From positions 186,001-250,000 of the forward strand of contig WKKR01000002.1 of the NCBI GenBank assembly GCA_009684525.1: a stretch of 64,000 bases of DNA. Direction: 5' to 3'. The position numbers and the translations under genes were made by a program. Shown one piece after another: positions 51,922 through 60,411 of this stretch. Every line of letters starts with the position of its first letter. The first letter of the stretch is position 1. Origin of the DNA: Geobacter sp. Its GTDB lineage: Bacteria > Desulfobacterota > Desulfuromonadia > Geobacterales > DSM-12255. Below the pieces are notes generated by a model. It had not been told where the DNA came from and did no database searches. It saw only the letters and a program-made list of their open reading frames with translations.

Positions 51922-51938
51922 TGGCATGCTCCCTGTAA
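51922..51938 (+). promoter_or_regulatory. Sigma-54-type promoter of the micro-ORF/DUF2339 operon
   Basis: TGGCATGCTCCCTGTAA differs from the promoter at 47262 only at three positions (C/T, T/C and A/T). The -24 element is perfect (TGGCATG) and the -12 element (CCTGT) is weak. It lies 43 bases before the ATG at 51981. Confidence 0.5.
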
Positions 51939-51980
51939 TACGTTCAACCATAGACAAGCGAACGTTGCAGGGAGGATGTC

Positions 51981-52154
51981 ATGGAAACCTTTTTCTGGAA
52001 ACTGGCCGTCGCCGTTATCCCTCTGGTAGTCCTGGTTGCTTCCGTTACCACCATCTCCTGGCTGACATCCTGGTACACCCACCATCCTCTGGCCTGGCAC
52101 CGCAGGCGGCGTTCGATCCTGCGCGCCCTGGCCGCCGGCGTGATGCTCCGCTGA
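51981..52154 (+). CDS. Small single-helix membrane protein (57 residues)
   Basis: A gene with a perfect AGGGAGGATGTC start context. The protein is one long hydrophobic helix (about 8-30: LAVAVIPLVVLVASVTTISW) followed by a short His/Trp loop (WYTHHPLAWH), a basic cluster (RRRRSILR) and a second short hydrophobic end. It is probably an inner-membrane micro-protein with a cytoplasmic basic tail. It is the first gene after the sigma-54-type promoter at 51922 and is followed 30 bases later by another tiny gene. The function is unknown; possible roles are modulation of the DUF2339 protein or of the membrane stress response. Confidence 0.65.
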   Translation: METFFWKLAVAVIPLVVLVASVTTISWLTSWYTHHPLAWHRRRRSILRALAAGVMLR

Positions 52155-52184
52155 AGTCACGCTCCATCCTGAAAGGAGGCATGT

Positions 52185-52280
52185 ATGTTTGCAAAACAAG
52201 GGATATTTCTCATGGCTACCGGAGGACTAAGCGCCTGTGCCGTAACGCACGGGGAAAACCGATTGATGATTCGCCAGTAA
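52185..52280 (+). CDS. Micro-lipoprotein candidate (31 residues)
   Basis: A tiny reading frame with an excellent GAAAGGAGG site 6 bases before the ATG. The product MFAKQGIFLMATGGLSACAV... looks like a bare lipoprotein signal with lipobox LSAC (Cys at residue 18) and only 13 mature residues. It ends 12 bases before the DUF2339 start. Either it is a real micro-protein or a translated leader that controls the downstream genes. Too short to assign by homology. Confidence 0.45.
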   Translation: MFAKQGIFLMATGGLSACAVTHGENRLMIRQ

Positions 52281-52292
52281 TGGAGGGGTGTC

Positions 52293-55046
52293 ATGAGCAT
52301 CGTATATCCCGTTGTCGGAGCGCTGCTGGGAGGGATGTTGCTCCATGTTGGCGGCGCGTTTATTGGATTGGCCATGGGCCTGTTGTGCGCCCTGTATCTC
52401 GACCTGAAGCAGCGTCAGGAAGCATCTGAGCGGGAGTTGGGCTGGCTGCGGCAGCGGCTGGCAGAACATCTGCGCGAAACGCAACAGGATCTGTCGCGGC
52501 CTGAAACCGTGCCTGCCAGCGCTGAACATGGCCTTCAGGAAGCAGACCTTCCGGTGGTGGAACTGAGCGATGCCGACAGGGTGCAGGACGAGGAATTCAT
52601 CTGGTCAGCGCCCAGTCGGACCACGCCGGTGTCGCACAACGTCGAACCGGAGCCCGTTTCCGGCCCGACCGGGGCAACGGCTCTTCGTGGGGGGAGCAGC
52701 GAAGCATCGTCCGGGTCTATCGGCAATCTGTTCCGGAACCTTGTTACCGGCGAGAACCTTCTGGTCAAGCTGGGGGTGGTGATCCTGTTCTTCGGGGTTT
52801 CCTTCCTGGTGAAGTATGCTGCCCAGCGCGGGCTTTTTCCCATCGAGCTGCGTCTTACGGCGGCCGCCCTGGGAGGCTGCGCACTGCTGGCCACCGGTTG
52901 GAGGCTGCGAAGCAAACGGCCGGTCTACGCCCAGGTGATCCAGGGAGGAGGCATCGGCATTCTCTACCTGACCACCTATGCCACCATGCATCTCTATCAC
53001 CTGATCCCGGTTGGCCTCGGTTTTGCCCTGCTGGTAATTGTCTGTGCCCTGTCGGCCATTCTGGCGATGGCCCAGGACTCCCGTTCCCTGGCCGTGATGG
53101 GGAGCGCGGGCGGTTTCCTGGCGCCGGAACTGGCCGGTATCGGCAACAGCAATCCGGCCATGCTGTTCGGTTACTATGCCGTCCTCAACGGGGGGATTCT
53201 CGCCATTGCCCGTCGGTGCGCCTGGCGCGAGCTGAATCTGCTCGGGTTCATCGCCACCTTCATCGTCAGCGCCCTGTGGGGGAGCCGTTTCTACAGCCCC
53301 GAATACCTCTTCACCGTGGAGCCGTTTCTCGTATTGTTTTTCCTGATCTATGCCGCACTGCCGGTGCTTTATGCGCGGCAGCAGTCGACGGTGCTGGACG
53401 GCTACATCGACTGCACCCTGGTATTCGGTGCGCCGCTTCTGGCCTTTGCCTTCCAGGCTGCCCTGGTGCGTGAGTACGAATACGGCCTGGCCTGGAGCGC
53501 GCTGGCAGCCGGCATATGGTATCTCGGCATGGCACAACGGCTGTTCCATGGCGAGCCGGAACGGATGCGCAATCTGGCTGAGGCCTTTCTTGCATTGGGC
53601 ACGGTGTTCGGCACCCTGGCCATACCGTTGGCCTTCGAGGGACGCTGGACCTCTGCTGCCTGGAGCATCGAAGGGGCGGCCCTGGTCTGGGCCGGGCTGC
53701 GTCAGGATCGGCGCCTGGCACGCCTGTTCGGTTATCTGCTGATGATCGGTTCAGGGGTAATATTCTTTGGCGACAATGGGCTGCGAAGCGGCGTCTGGCC
53801 GGTGCTGAACAGCTCCTACATCGGCACGCTCCTGATAAGCGGTGCTGCCCTCTTCAGCGCCCGGCTGCTCAGCCGCTCCAAAAACTCCCTCGAAGCCCCC
53901 GAACGCCTCGCCGGGCAACTGCTCTTTGCCTGGGGCATGCTCTGGTGGTTCTCTGGTGGTCTGCACGAGGTGGGAGCACACACGGTGAGCGACCTGGCAT
54001 TCGGGGTATCCCTGGCATTCGTGACCGTCTCCTGCCTTGGTTGCAGCTTCCTGCAACAACGGCTCGACTGGCGGCTGCTGGAGTGGCCCGCCCTGGGGCT
54101 TCTCCCGGCCATGGCCGTCTGTGCCCTGCTGCAGTGCCTGAATGGTACCAGCTATCCTTCCATCCATGGCGGCTGGCTCGGCTGGCCGCTGGCCCTTGTG
54201 TCCTGGTATCTGATCCTGTACAGAAGCCGACAGCGTCAGCCGCAACTCCCGGCAGCGGCTCATGCCGTACCGTTGTGGCTGGTGACCCTGCTTGCCTCCT
54301 GGGAGCTCTCCGGCCGCATCCAACATCATCTGCCGGGGATGGAGACCTGGGCAGTATCTGTCTGGGGGGTGATCCCGGCAGTAGTGGTGTTGCTGATCGT
54401 CCGTCATGGTGATCGGCTCCCCTGGCCGGTTGCGACTAATCGGGCCGCCTACCTGGGAATCGGTTCCACGCCAGTGGCATTGGCTGCCTGGCTCTGGCTG
54501 CTGTACGCCAACCTGACCCAGGCCGGCAACCCCTGGCCGCTTTCCTACCTGCCGCTGGTGAATCCGCTGGACGGCGCCACCCTGATGGTGTTGATCAGCC
54601 TGGTCTGCTGGTACCGGGTTGTCAGGGACGTGATCCCGGACCCGGCAGAGAAGCTGCCGCAGCGGGAAGCCGCTATCGGCCTGGCGCTCACCTCCTTTAT
54701 CTGGCTGAACGCCGTTCTGCTGCGGAGCATCCATCACTGGTGCGATGTTCCCTTTACCTTTCATGGCCTCTTCTCGTCGCTTACGGTCCAGGCTACCCTT
54801 TCCATCTGCTGGTGCCTGCTGGCATTGACAGCCATGACCGTGGCCACCCGGCGGGGTGGGCGCCGGATATGGCTGGCCGGAGCAGGGCTCCTGGCTGCGG
54901 TAGTAGCCAAGCTCTTCCTGGTGGATCTGGCCGGTCATGGCAGCGTTGCCCGCATCATCTCCTTTGTCGTGGTCGGCCTGCTGATTCTGCTGATCGGCTG
55001 GTTTTCGCCGGTACCGCCCCAGGCAGCGAAAGGGAGCGTGTCATGA
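52293..55046 (+). CDS. DUF2339 polytopic membrane protein
   Basis: A 917-residue protein of the DUF2339 family. A hydrophobic start (about 5-35) is followed by a charged helical stretch (about 35-70), a disordered acidic linker and then more than 20 hydrophobic helices up to the C-terminus. GENLLVKLGVVILFFGVSFLVK marks the conserved entrance to the membrane part. The family has no known function; it often pairs with DUF3999, as here (4-base overlap). The start has a GGAGGGG site. It may act in the envelope alongside the lipid enzymes of this region. Confidence 0.88.
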   Translation: MSIVYPVVGALLGGMLLHVGGAFIGLAMGLLCALYLDLKQRQEASERELGWLRQRLAEHLRETQQDLSRPETVPASAEHGLQEADLPVVELSDADRVQDEEFIWSAPSRTTPVSHNVEPEPVSGPTGATALRGGSSEASSGSIGNLFRNLVTGENLLVKLGVVILFFGVSFLVKYAAQRGLFPIELRLTAAALGGCALLATGWRLRSKRPVYAQVIQGGGIGILYLTTYATMHLYHLIPVGLGFALLVIVCALSAILAMAQDSRSLAVMGSAGGFLAPELAGIGNSNPAMLFGYYAVLNGGILAIARRCAWRELNLLGFIATFIVSALWGSRFYSPEYLFTVEPFLVLFFLIYAALPVLYARQQSTVLDGYIDCTLVFGAPLLAFAFQAALVREYEYGLAWSALAAGIWYLGMAQRLFHGEPERMRNLAEAFLALGTVFGTLAIPLAFEGRWTSAAWSIEGAALVWAGLRQDRRLARLFGYLLMIGSGVIFFGDNGLRSGVWPVLNSSYIGTLLISGAALFSARLLSRSKNSLEAPERLAGQLLFAWGMLWWFSGGLHEVGAHTVSDLAFGVSLAFVTVSCLGCSFLQQRLDWRLLEWPALGLLPAMAVCALLQCLNGTSYPSIHGGWLGWPLALVSWYLILYRSRQRQPQLPAAAHAVPLWLVTLLASWELSGRIQHHLPGMETWAVSVWGVIPAVVVLLIVRHGDRLPWPVATNRAAYLGIGSTPVALAAWLWLLYANLTQAGNPWPLSYLPLVNPLDGATLMVLISLVCWYRVVRDVIPDPAEKLPQREAAIGLALTSFIWLNAVLLRSIHHWCDVPFTFHGLFSSLTVQATLSICWCLLALTAMTVATRRGGRRIWLAGAGLLAAVVAKLFLVDLAGHGSVARIISFVVVGLLILLIGWFSPVPPQAAKGSVS

Positions 55047-56419
55047 AACACCTCATGGTGATCGTTCTGGCAGTCCTGGCGATATGTGCACCGGCCCGTG
55101 CGTCGGAGTCGCCCCAACTGCACGACTTCGCCCGGATGATGCCGCTGGAGCTCGCCGGTGCGGGAGCCCTGCACGAACTGCCGCTGCCGAAAGAGGTTTA
55201 TGTCTGGACCAGCCAACGGGGTCTGGGAGATCTGGCCCTGTTCAATGGCAAAGGTGAGATCGTCCCCTTTACCCTGGTGACGCCGTCCCCGGCAAAAACC
55301 GCATCGGCCGGGAAAGATCTGCCGCTCTTTCCCCTTGCCGCCGCCATGCGCCGGCAGCAGGGGGCTATCGCCGTCATGGCCCGTACCGACGAGCAGGGCG
55401 CCATTGTCACCCTCAACACCGCAACGGGTAAGGCATTGTGCAGACCGATCACCGGCTATATCGTGGATGCCAGTGCGCTGGATCAAAGGGTCACAGGCTT
55501 CGACATCGGCCTTACACCCGGCGAGAAGGGGTATATCGGCACCATGCGGGTGGAAACCAGCGACGATCTGCAGTTGTGGCGGCAACACGCAACAGGGGCA
55601 ATAGCCACCCTGTCGGTAAAAGACCGGCAGCTCAACAAGAACCGGATCGAGTTTCCCGCCGTAAAAGCCCGCTACTTCCGGCTCAGCATCGGCCCGGAGC
55701 TGGGCGCGCCGCGGCTCGATTCCGTTACGGCCCGGCTCGAATCAACCCTTTCGACCCGGCAGCGTGAAAAGGCAACGTACGTCATCACGGCAATCAAAGG
55801 GAGGAGCGGCGAGTACCTGGCGCGGACCGACGGCCAGATGCCGGTTGACCGTCTGCGCCTGGTCTTCCCGGACGAAAACAGCCTGGCCGGTGTCACCTTT
55901 TATTCGCGGCCCGACAACAAAAGCCCCTGGATCGAGCGAGGGTGCGGGACATTTTACCGGTTGCGCCGGGACGCGACCGTGGTGGAAAACAGCCCGCTGG
56001 AGATTGCGCCAACCGCGGACAGGCAATGGCTGATCAGGGTCAGGCAGCCCGGCGGGGGGCTGGGGAGCAGGCTGCCGCTGCTGGAAGTCGGCTGGCAGCC
56101 GCACCATCTGATATTTGCCGCCCGTGGCGAACCGCCGTTCCGGCTGGCCTATGGCAGCGCCTTCACAGAGCTCGACACCCTGCGGGACGACGGCATAGCA
56201 GCAGGCCTTGCAACCTGGGAAAAGCAGCAGATCATGCCGCTTCCGGCCAAAGCCGGGGCATCGGTCGAATCGGGTGGCGCACAGGCGCTGAAACCGCACG
56301 TCCCGGCCGCGACCTGGAGGAAGGCGCTGTTATGGGGAGTACTGCTCCTGGGCGTGCTGCTCCTGGCGCGGATGGCCTGGCAACTGGGGCGGGAGATGGG
56401 AGCAGGCGGCAGCAGATAG
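55043..56419 (+). CDS. DUF3999 membrane-anchored periplasmic protein
   Basis: A 458-residue protein with a signal peptide (about 1-21), a large beta-rich periplasmic part and a C-terminal transmembrane helix (about 430-450). It matches the DUF3999 family: DFARMMPLELAGAGALHELPLPKEVY opens the conserved N-terminal domain, and strands such as YFRLSIGPELGAP recall galactose-binding-like folds. It overlaps the DUF2339 gene by 4 bases; the pair recurs in many genomes, so the two proteins probably form a complex. The longer frame from 54740 is a shadow inside DUF2339. Confidence 0.87.
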   Translation: MKHLMVIVLAVLAICAPARASESPQLHDFARMMPLELAGAGALHELPLPKEVYVWTSQRGLGDLALFNGKGEIVPFTLVTPSPAKTASAGKDLPLFPLAAAMRRQQGAIAVMARTDEQGAIVTLNTATGKALCRPITGYIVDASALDQRVTGFDIGLTPGEKGYIGTMRVETSDDLQLWRQHATGAIATLSVKDRQLNKNRIEFPAVKARYFRLSIGPELGAPRLDSVTARLESTLSTRQREKATYVITAIKGRSGEYLARTDGQMPVDRLRLVFPDENSLAGVTFYSRPDNKSPWIERGCGTFYRLRRDATVVENSPLEIAPTADRQWLIRVRQPGGGLGSRLPLLEVGWQPHHLIFAARGEPPFRLAYGSAFTELDTLRDDGIAAGLATWEKQQIMPLPAKAGASVESGGAQALKPHVPAATWRKALLWGVLLLGVLLLARMAWQLGREMGAGGSR

Positions 56420-56705
56420 GCCGTGGCAAACAGCGCTCCTCGTAACAGTGCGCCGAAGTAGGTTTTTGTCGTATGGCCTGTCGTAAAATAGACTGTATTG
56501 CAATGCAGGAGAGGTCTAGGAGATTTCGCGGCTTTATTGTACTGATAGTATGCCGATGAAGATTGATGGGGTGCTGAGTTACGGGATGCCGTAGCTGGGC
56601 TTTATTATTGGGCGGTCATTTCCGCAGGCGTAAAAGGCTAACTCGCCATTGGAGCTGTGGCTCAGCGGCAACTCGTTCAATCTATATGCAAGAGGATATC
56701 AGGTA
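56420..56705. other. Intergenic stretch before the phosphatase gene
   Basis: This 286-base gap shows no gene, terminator or recognisable riboswitch. A tRNA-like string around 56651-56690 (GGCTCAGCGGCAA followed by GTTCAATC) does not fold as a tRNA. No copy of the TGGCAYG promoter or of the activator dyad was found here, so the following genes may be under separate control. Confidence 0.4.
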
Positions 56706-57296
56706 ATGAATATGCGGAATATTAAGGGTACATGTGCCATCATTGCCTTAATTATCGTGACAACAGCTTTGATTGCATCTGCAGATGGCGTCAGTTCAGC
56801 ACATTCCATTACCCTTCCCGCCAGCGTCCATTCCTCTGAGCGGCTCTATAACCTTCCCGGACTCTCCAATGTGGGCCGAGTGGCGCCGGGAGTGCTGCGT
56901 GGTGCGCAACCGGGCACGGGGGGCTATGCCACTCTGAAGCGGCTGGGGGTCAAGACCGTGATCGACATGCGGACCTCGGAGAACGAGAAGGCCCAGGTGG
57001 AGGCAGCCGGTATGAAGGCGATCGCCATCCCGATCGAGATGACCAGGGATGGCCTGAAGGAGAAGGTGGACCGGGTGGTGGCGCTGATGGCCGACCCGGC
57101 CAACCAGCCGGTCTATGTCCACTGCCGTCACGGCCAGGACCGGACCGGCATTGTCGTGGCGGCCTTTCGCATGAAGCAGCAAGGATGGACCCTGGCCGAC
57201 GCCGAGACCGAGATGGAGGCCTTTGGTTTCAATGACGTCTGGGTCAATTTCAAGAAATTCATCCGCCAGTACGGGGCGCAGGTTATGAAGAAATAA
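56706..57296 (+). CDS. Secreted tyrosine/dual-specificity phosphatase-like protein
   Basis: A 196-residue protein with an N-terminal hydrophobic signal or anchor (about 6-25) and a cysteine-phosphatase domain. The P-loop is VHCRHGQDRTG (Cys-X5-Arg), and the general-acid loop is probably the IPIEMTRDG region. It is similar to the bacterial dual-specificity/inositol-phosphatase group placed in the periplasm. Two adjacent ATGs (56706 and 56712) fit; 56706 is given. It is followed 22 bases later by the first YiiX-type gene, and a role on phospholipid headgroups or phosphoproteins is possible. Confidence 0.83.
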   Translation: MNMRNIKGTCAIIALIIVTTALIASADGVSSAHSITLPASVHSSERLYNLPGLSNVGRVAPGVLRGAQPGTGGYATLKRLGVKTVIDMRTSENEKAQVEAAGMKAIAIPIEMTRDGLKEKVDRVVALMADPANQPVYVHCRHGQDRTGIVVAAFRMKQQGWTLADAETEMEAFGFNDVWVNFKKFIRQYGAQVMKK

Positions 57297-57318
57297 ATTC
57301 CCGCCAAGGAGTCATGCA

Positions 57319-58815
57319 ATGAAGCGTTTGTTGTTCGCCGTTGTCACAGCGACTTCCCTTTTCCTGACGCTGCCGGCATTCGCTGCCGATGTCTGCAAGG
57401 AGCATCTCGCGGCAGTGCATGGTGTCGGCAGCACAGCAGTGGAGAGTTCACTCAGGAAAGAGGTGGAAGAGTTCCGTATCCTGGCGGAACGGGCGCTGAC
57501 CCTGCGGGCCGAAACCATCAAGGTCGGCACGGCCATCAAGGAAAAGCTGGACAAGGGGAAGCCGCTTTCCGGTGACGACCTGGCCTTGATCAACATCGGC
57601 ATCAACGAGCATCTGAGCTTGCGCAAAGAGCTCCTGGCAGCAGCTGAAGCCCACGAATGCTGGATGGATGGCTCGGAAAAGGAGCTGGCCAGGCAGGGGA
57701 TAACGCCGGAGGCCCGCCTGACCGGGGTGATGCTGTCGCTCTCTTCCGCAATGCTGCTCTACGACAATTACCTGCTGGCCATCTCGCTCTTTGAGGGGGA
57801 CAGCAAGCTGCGCCGCATCCTCAACGAGCGCGACCCCGGCTATGCCGTCACCAGTGCCGCCCTGGCCAAGGTGACTCTCAACTACAACTCCATCTCCAAC
57901 CGGGCCAGGGTGCGCAAGGCGATCAAGTTCTACGAACGCGAATCGGTACGCTTCCGCAAGACGCTGGACCAGAGCCCGGAGAGCGGCTACCTCAGCCTCC
58001 TGATCACCCAGAGCCCCTCGTATTCCATGGTCAAGAAATGGTCCCCGTTCTACGTGGTCGGCCGCAAGCTGGGCTTTCTGACCGGCATCACCACCGATAC
58101 CCTGACCGGCATGGAACGGGAAGGGATAAGCCTGTTCAGCATGGTGTTCGGCAATGCCGTGGGGCTGGTGGAAACCCGCAAGGGGAAACTCTATAAGAAG
58201 AGCGACGTTCTGGCCGATGTGAGCAGCAGCCTGCGGTCCGGCGATATCCTGCTGGAAAAGACCCCGTTTCGCCTGACCGACAAGCTTATCCCCGGCTACT
58301 GGGGGCATGCGGCGGTCTGGATCGGGACAGAGGCAGAGCTGAAGGAGCTGGGCATCTGGGACAACCCGCTCGTGGCACGCTATCGCGAAGCGATCCGCGA
58401 GGGGCGGCTGGTGGTGGAGGCGTTGCGCTCCGGGGTCGAGATGAATACCCTGCAGCACTTCCTCAACATAGACAGCATCGGGGTGCTGCGTAAACCGGAT
58501 CAGAGCCGCGAAGCGCGCGCCAACACGATAATCCAGGCATTGCGGCAGGTGGGCAAGCCATACGATTTCAATTTCGATGTCGAATCAAAGGGGCGGGTCT
58601 ACTGCTCCAAGCTGGTCTATCTGACCTACAGCGGCGTCGATTGGCCAACCAAGAAGTCGCTGGGGCGCACCACCTTCACCCCGGACGACGTGGCGATCAA
58701 GGCCGCCAACGACAAGACCCTGCAGCTGGTCACCTTCTACCATGACGGCAAACGTATTAATGATGCGCCGACTATGTATATGGCTCAGTTGATGGGAGTG
58801 ACCAGCAGGAAATAG
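57319..58815 (+). CDS. YiiX/YebB-type NlpC/P60 family secreted protein (first copy)
   Basis: A 498-residue secreted protein (signal peptide about 1-22). A helical N-terminal half (about 25-280) precedes a C-terminal YiiX-like permuted NlpC/P60 domain. The domain shows RSGDILLEKTPFRLTDK, the His motif YWGHAAVWIG, and the putative catalytic Cys in KGRVYCSKLVYLTY after GKPYDFNFD. Permuted papain-like enzymes of this group act on lipids or amide bonds. The next gene encodes a diverged copy, 42 bases downstream. The start has an AAGGAG site. With the MGDG-synthase-like gene it suggests a lipid-remodelling set. Confidence 0.82.
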   Translation: MKRLLFAVVTATSLFLTLPAFAADVCKEHLAAVHGVGSTAVESSLRKEVEEFRILAERALTLRAETIKVGTAIKEKLDKGKPLSGDDLALINIGINEHLSLRKELLAAAEAHECWMDGSEKELARQGITPEARLTGVMLSLSSAMLLYDNYLLAISLFEGDSKLRRILNERDPGYAVTSAALAKVTLNYNSISNRARVRKAIKFYERESVRFRKTLDQSPESGYLSLLITQSPSYSMVKKWSPFYVVGRKLGFLTGITTDTLTGMEREGISLFSMVFGNAVGLVETRKGKLYKKSDVLADVSSSLRSGDILLEKTPFRLTDKLIPGYWGHAAVWIGTEAELKELGIWDNPLVARYREAIREGRLVVEALRSGVEMNTLQHFLNIDSIGVLRKPDQSREARANTIIQALRQVGKPYDFNFDVESKGRVYCSKLVYLTYSGVDWPTKKSLGRTTFTPDDVAIKAANDKTLQLVTFYHDGKRINDAPTMYMAQLMGVTSRK

Positions 58816-58857
58816 TGTCGGCTCCGTGAATTGCACTTGATGAGCCGTGGAGGATCT

Positions 58858-60411
58858 ATGCTGAACATGCTGATGCTCTCCTTGCTTCTGTTGCTGGCAG
58901 CCTGCCCTGCGAGTGCAGATGCACAGACCATCATCTCCGACTCTGCCTTCCAGCAGCGCGTGACCGGAGACATACAGGATTTCACCATACTGCGCACCAA
59001 CCTGCAGCGGGCAGTCGAATTCGCTCGCTCCCGACCGGACCTGTTCAACCCGGACAAGGCGCACAGAAAAGAGCTGCTGCCGCGTCAGGAGAAAATGGCC
59101 ATCTGGAGCACCTGGAGCGGAGTTCTGAACAGCCTGGCCGGCCTGGACGGTATTCGCCGTGAGCACCGGAAATTCGACCTGTTTCAGGGTCGGCAACGTA
59201 AGAGCGCTTCCTTTGCTGTTGCCAACGCTTCTTTCCTTGCCAGCTACCGTTATGCCCTGGAGTTCATTGCCCTGGCAGACAAAAATCCCGACCTGGATAC
59301 CATTCTCAACGAAGCAGTGCCGGAACTGGGTATTCCGGCCCGCACCTTTGACCGATTCAAGTTCCGCTTTCTGAACGTGGCCATTGCCAGCGAATTTGCC
59401 GCACTGCAGGTGATCGCGAAGACTTATGCCAACGGTCCGCCGGATTTGGGTAAAGCCATCGACGAGGACAGCCGGGTGATCTGGGCAATGGGCAAGGGGA
59501 AAGGGCACGAGTTGACCCTGAAAAATGCCTTGGCAGTGGTGCAGAAAACCGGTTTTGCCGCCTGGTTCCCGCTGCAGAAAGGGGTTTCCACATGGATGGG
59601 GGACACCAAGGTTGTCCGGCCCCACAGCCACCTGATTTCGGCTGGCCAGATCGAAGCCATGGGCAAGCGCCTTCAGCCGGGAGACATCATCTTCGAGCGC
59701 CATGAATGGTACCTTTCCAACCTGGGGCTGCCCGGTTTCTGGACGCATGTGGCGCTCTTTGTCGGCACAGCCGAGGAGCGTCGAGCCTTTTTCAACGACC
59801 AGGACGTGGGCGAGTGGGTCAAGGGGCAAGGGATCAGCAGCGGCGACTTCGAAAGCCTGCTGCGGCAGCGCTATCCGAGTGCCTACGCCAACAGCATGGT
59901 CATTAAGGAGGAAACGCACCCGGCTCGCATCCTGGAGGCTATCTCGGAAGGCGTTTCGTTTACGTCGCTTGAGTATACCGGCGCCTCCGACTCCATCGCC
60001 GTGATCCGGCCACGACTCTCCAAGCGGGACAAGGCCCTGGCCATCCTGCGTGCCTTCCACTACAGCGGCCGTCCCTATGATTTCAACTTCGATTTCCAGA
60101 CCGACTCTGCCTTGGTCTGCTCTGAGCTGATCTTCAAGGCATATGAACCGGGCGGCGGCATGGAAGGGCTTCGGTTCCCGGTTGTCGAGGTGATGGGGCG
60201 CAAGGTCAGCACCCCCAACGGCATGGTCAGGCAATTTGACGAACAGGCCGGCAACAGCACTGCACAGGCCGATTACGTGCTGTTCCTGGATGGATATGAA
60301 AAGGAGAAGCGGGCGGTAGAATCCACGCCGGAGCAGTTTCGCGCCAGCTGGCAGCGTCCCAACTGGCACATCCTGATCCAGGATGCCCCGGTGGAGGCGA
60401 AGAAATTATGA
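58858..60411 (+). CDS. YiiX/YebB-type NlpC/P60 family secreted protein (second copy)
   Basis: A 517-residue protein with a signal peptide (about 1-23) and the same architecture as the preceding gene. The domain motifs are LQPGDIIFERHEW, FWTHVALFVGT (His) and GRPYDFNFDFQTDSALVCSEL (putative catalytic Cys). Both proteins keep Cys and His, so both look active. The pair arose by duplication but identity is low. The ATG at 58858 has a TGGAGG site; a TTG at 58831 is less likely. It overlaps the glycosyltransferase gene by 4 bases (ATGA). Confidence 0.82.
   Translation: MLNMLMLSLLLLLAACPASADAQTIISDSAFQQRVTGDIQDFTILRTNLQRAVEFARSRPDLFNPDKAHRKELLPRQEKMAIWSTWSGVLNSLAGLDGIRREHRKFDLFQGRQRKSASFAVANASFLASYRYALEFIALADKNPDLDTILNEAVPELGIPARTFDRFKFRFLNVAIASEFAALQVIAKTYANGPPDLGKAIDEDSRVIWAMGKGKGHELTLKNALAVVQKTGFAAWFPLQKGVSTWMGDTKVVRPHSHLISAGQIEAMGKRLQPGDIIFERHEWYLSNLGLPGFWTHVALFVGTAEERRAFFNDQDVGEWVKGQGISSGDFESLLRQRYPSAYANSMVIKEETHPARILEAISEGVSFTSLEYTGASDSIAVIRPRLSKRDKALAILRAFHYSGRPYDFNFDFQTDSALVCSELIFKAYEPGGGMEGLRFPVVEVMGRKVSTPNGMVRQFDEQAGNSTAQADYVLFLDGYEKEKRAVESTPEQFRASWQRPNWHILIQDAPVEAKKL

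Noticed and set aside
56650-56692. tRNA-like string GGCTCAGCGGCAA ... GTTCAATC
   Set aside because: The parts resemble D- and T-arm consensus, but there is no anticodon arm between them and no acceptor stem can be formed.
56420-56705. Possible c-di-GMP/cGAMP (GEMM) riboswitch, common in Geobacter leaders
   Set aside because: The conserved core strings (GGCAAAC-type and ACGCAAAGC-type blocks) are absent here and in the other leaders checked.
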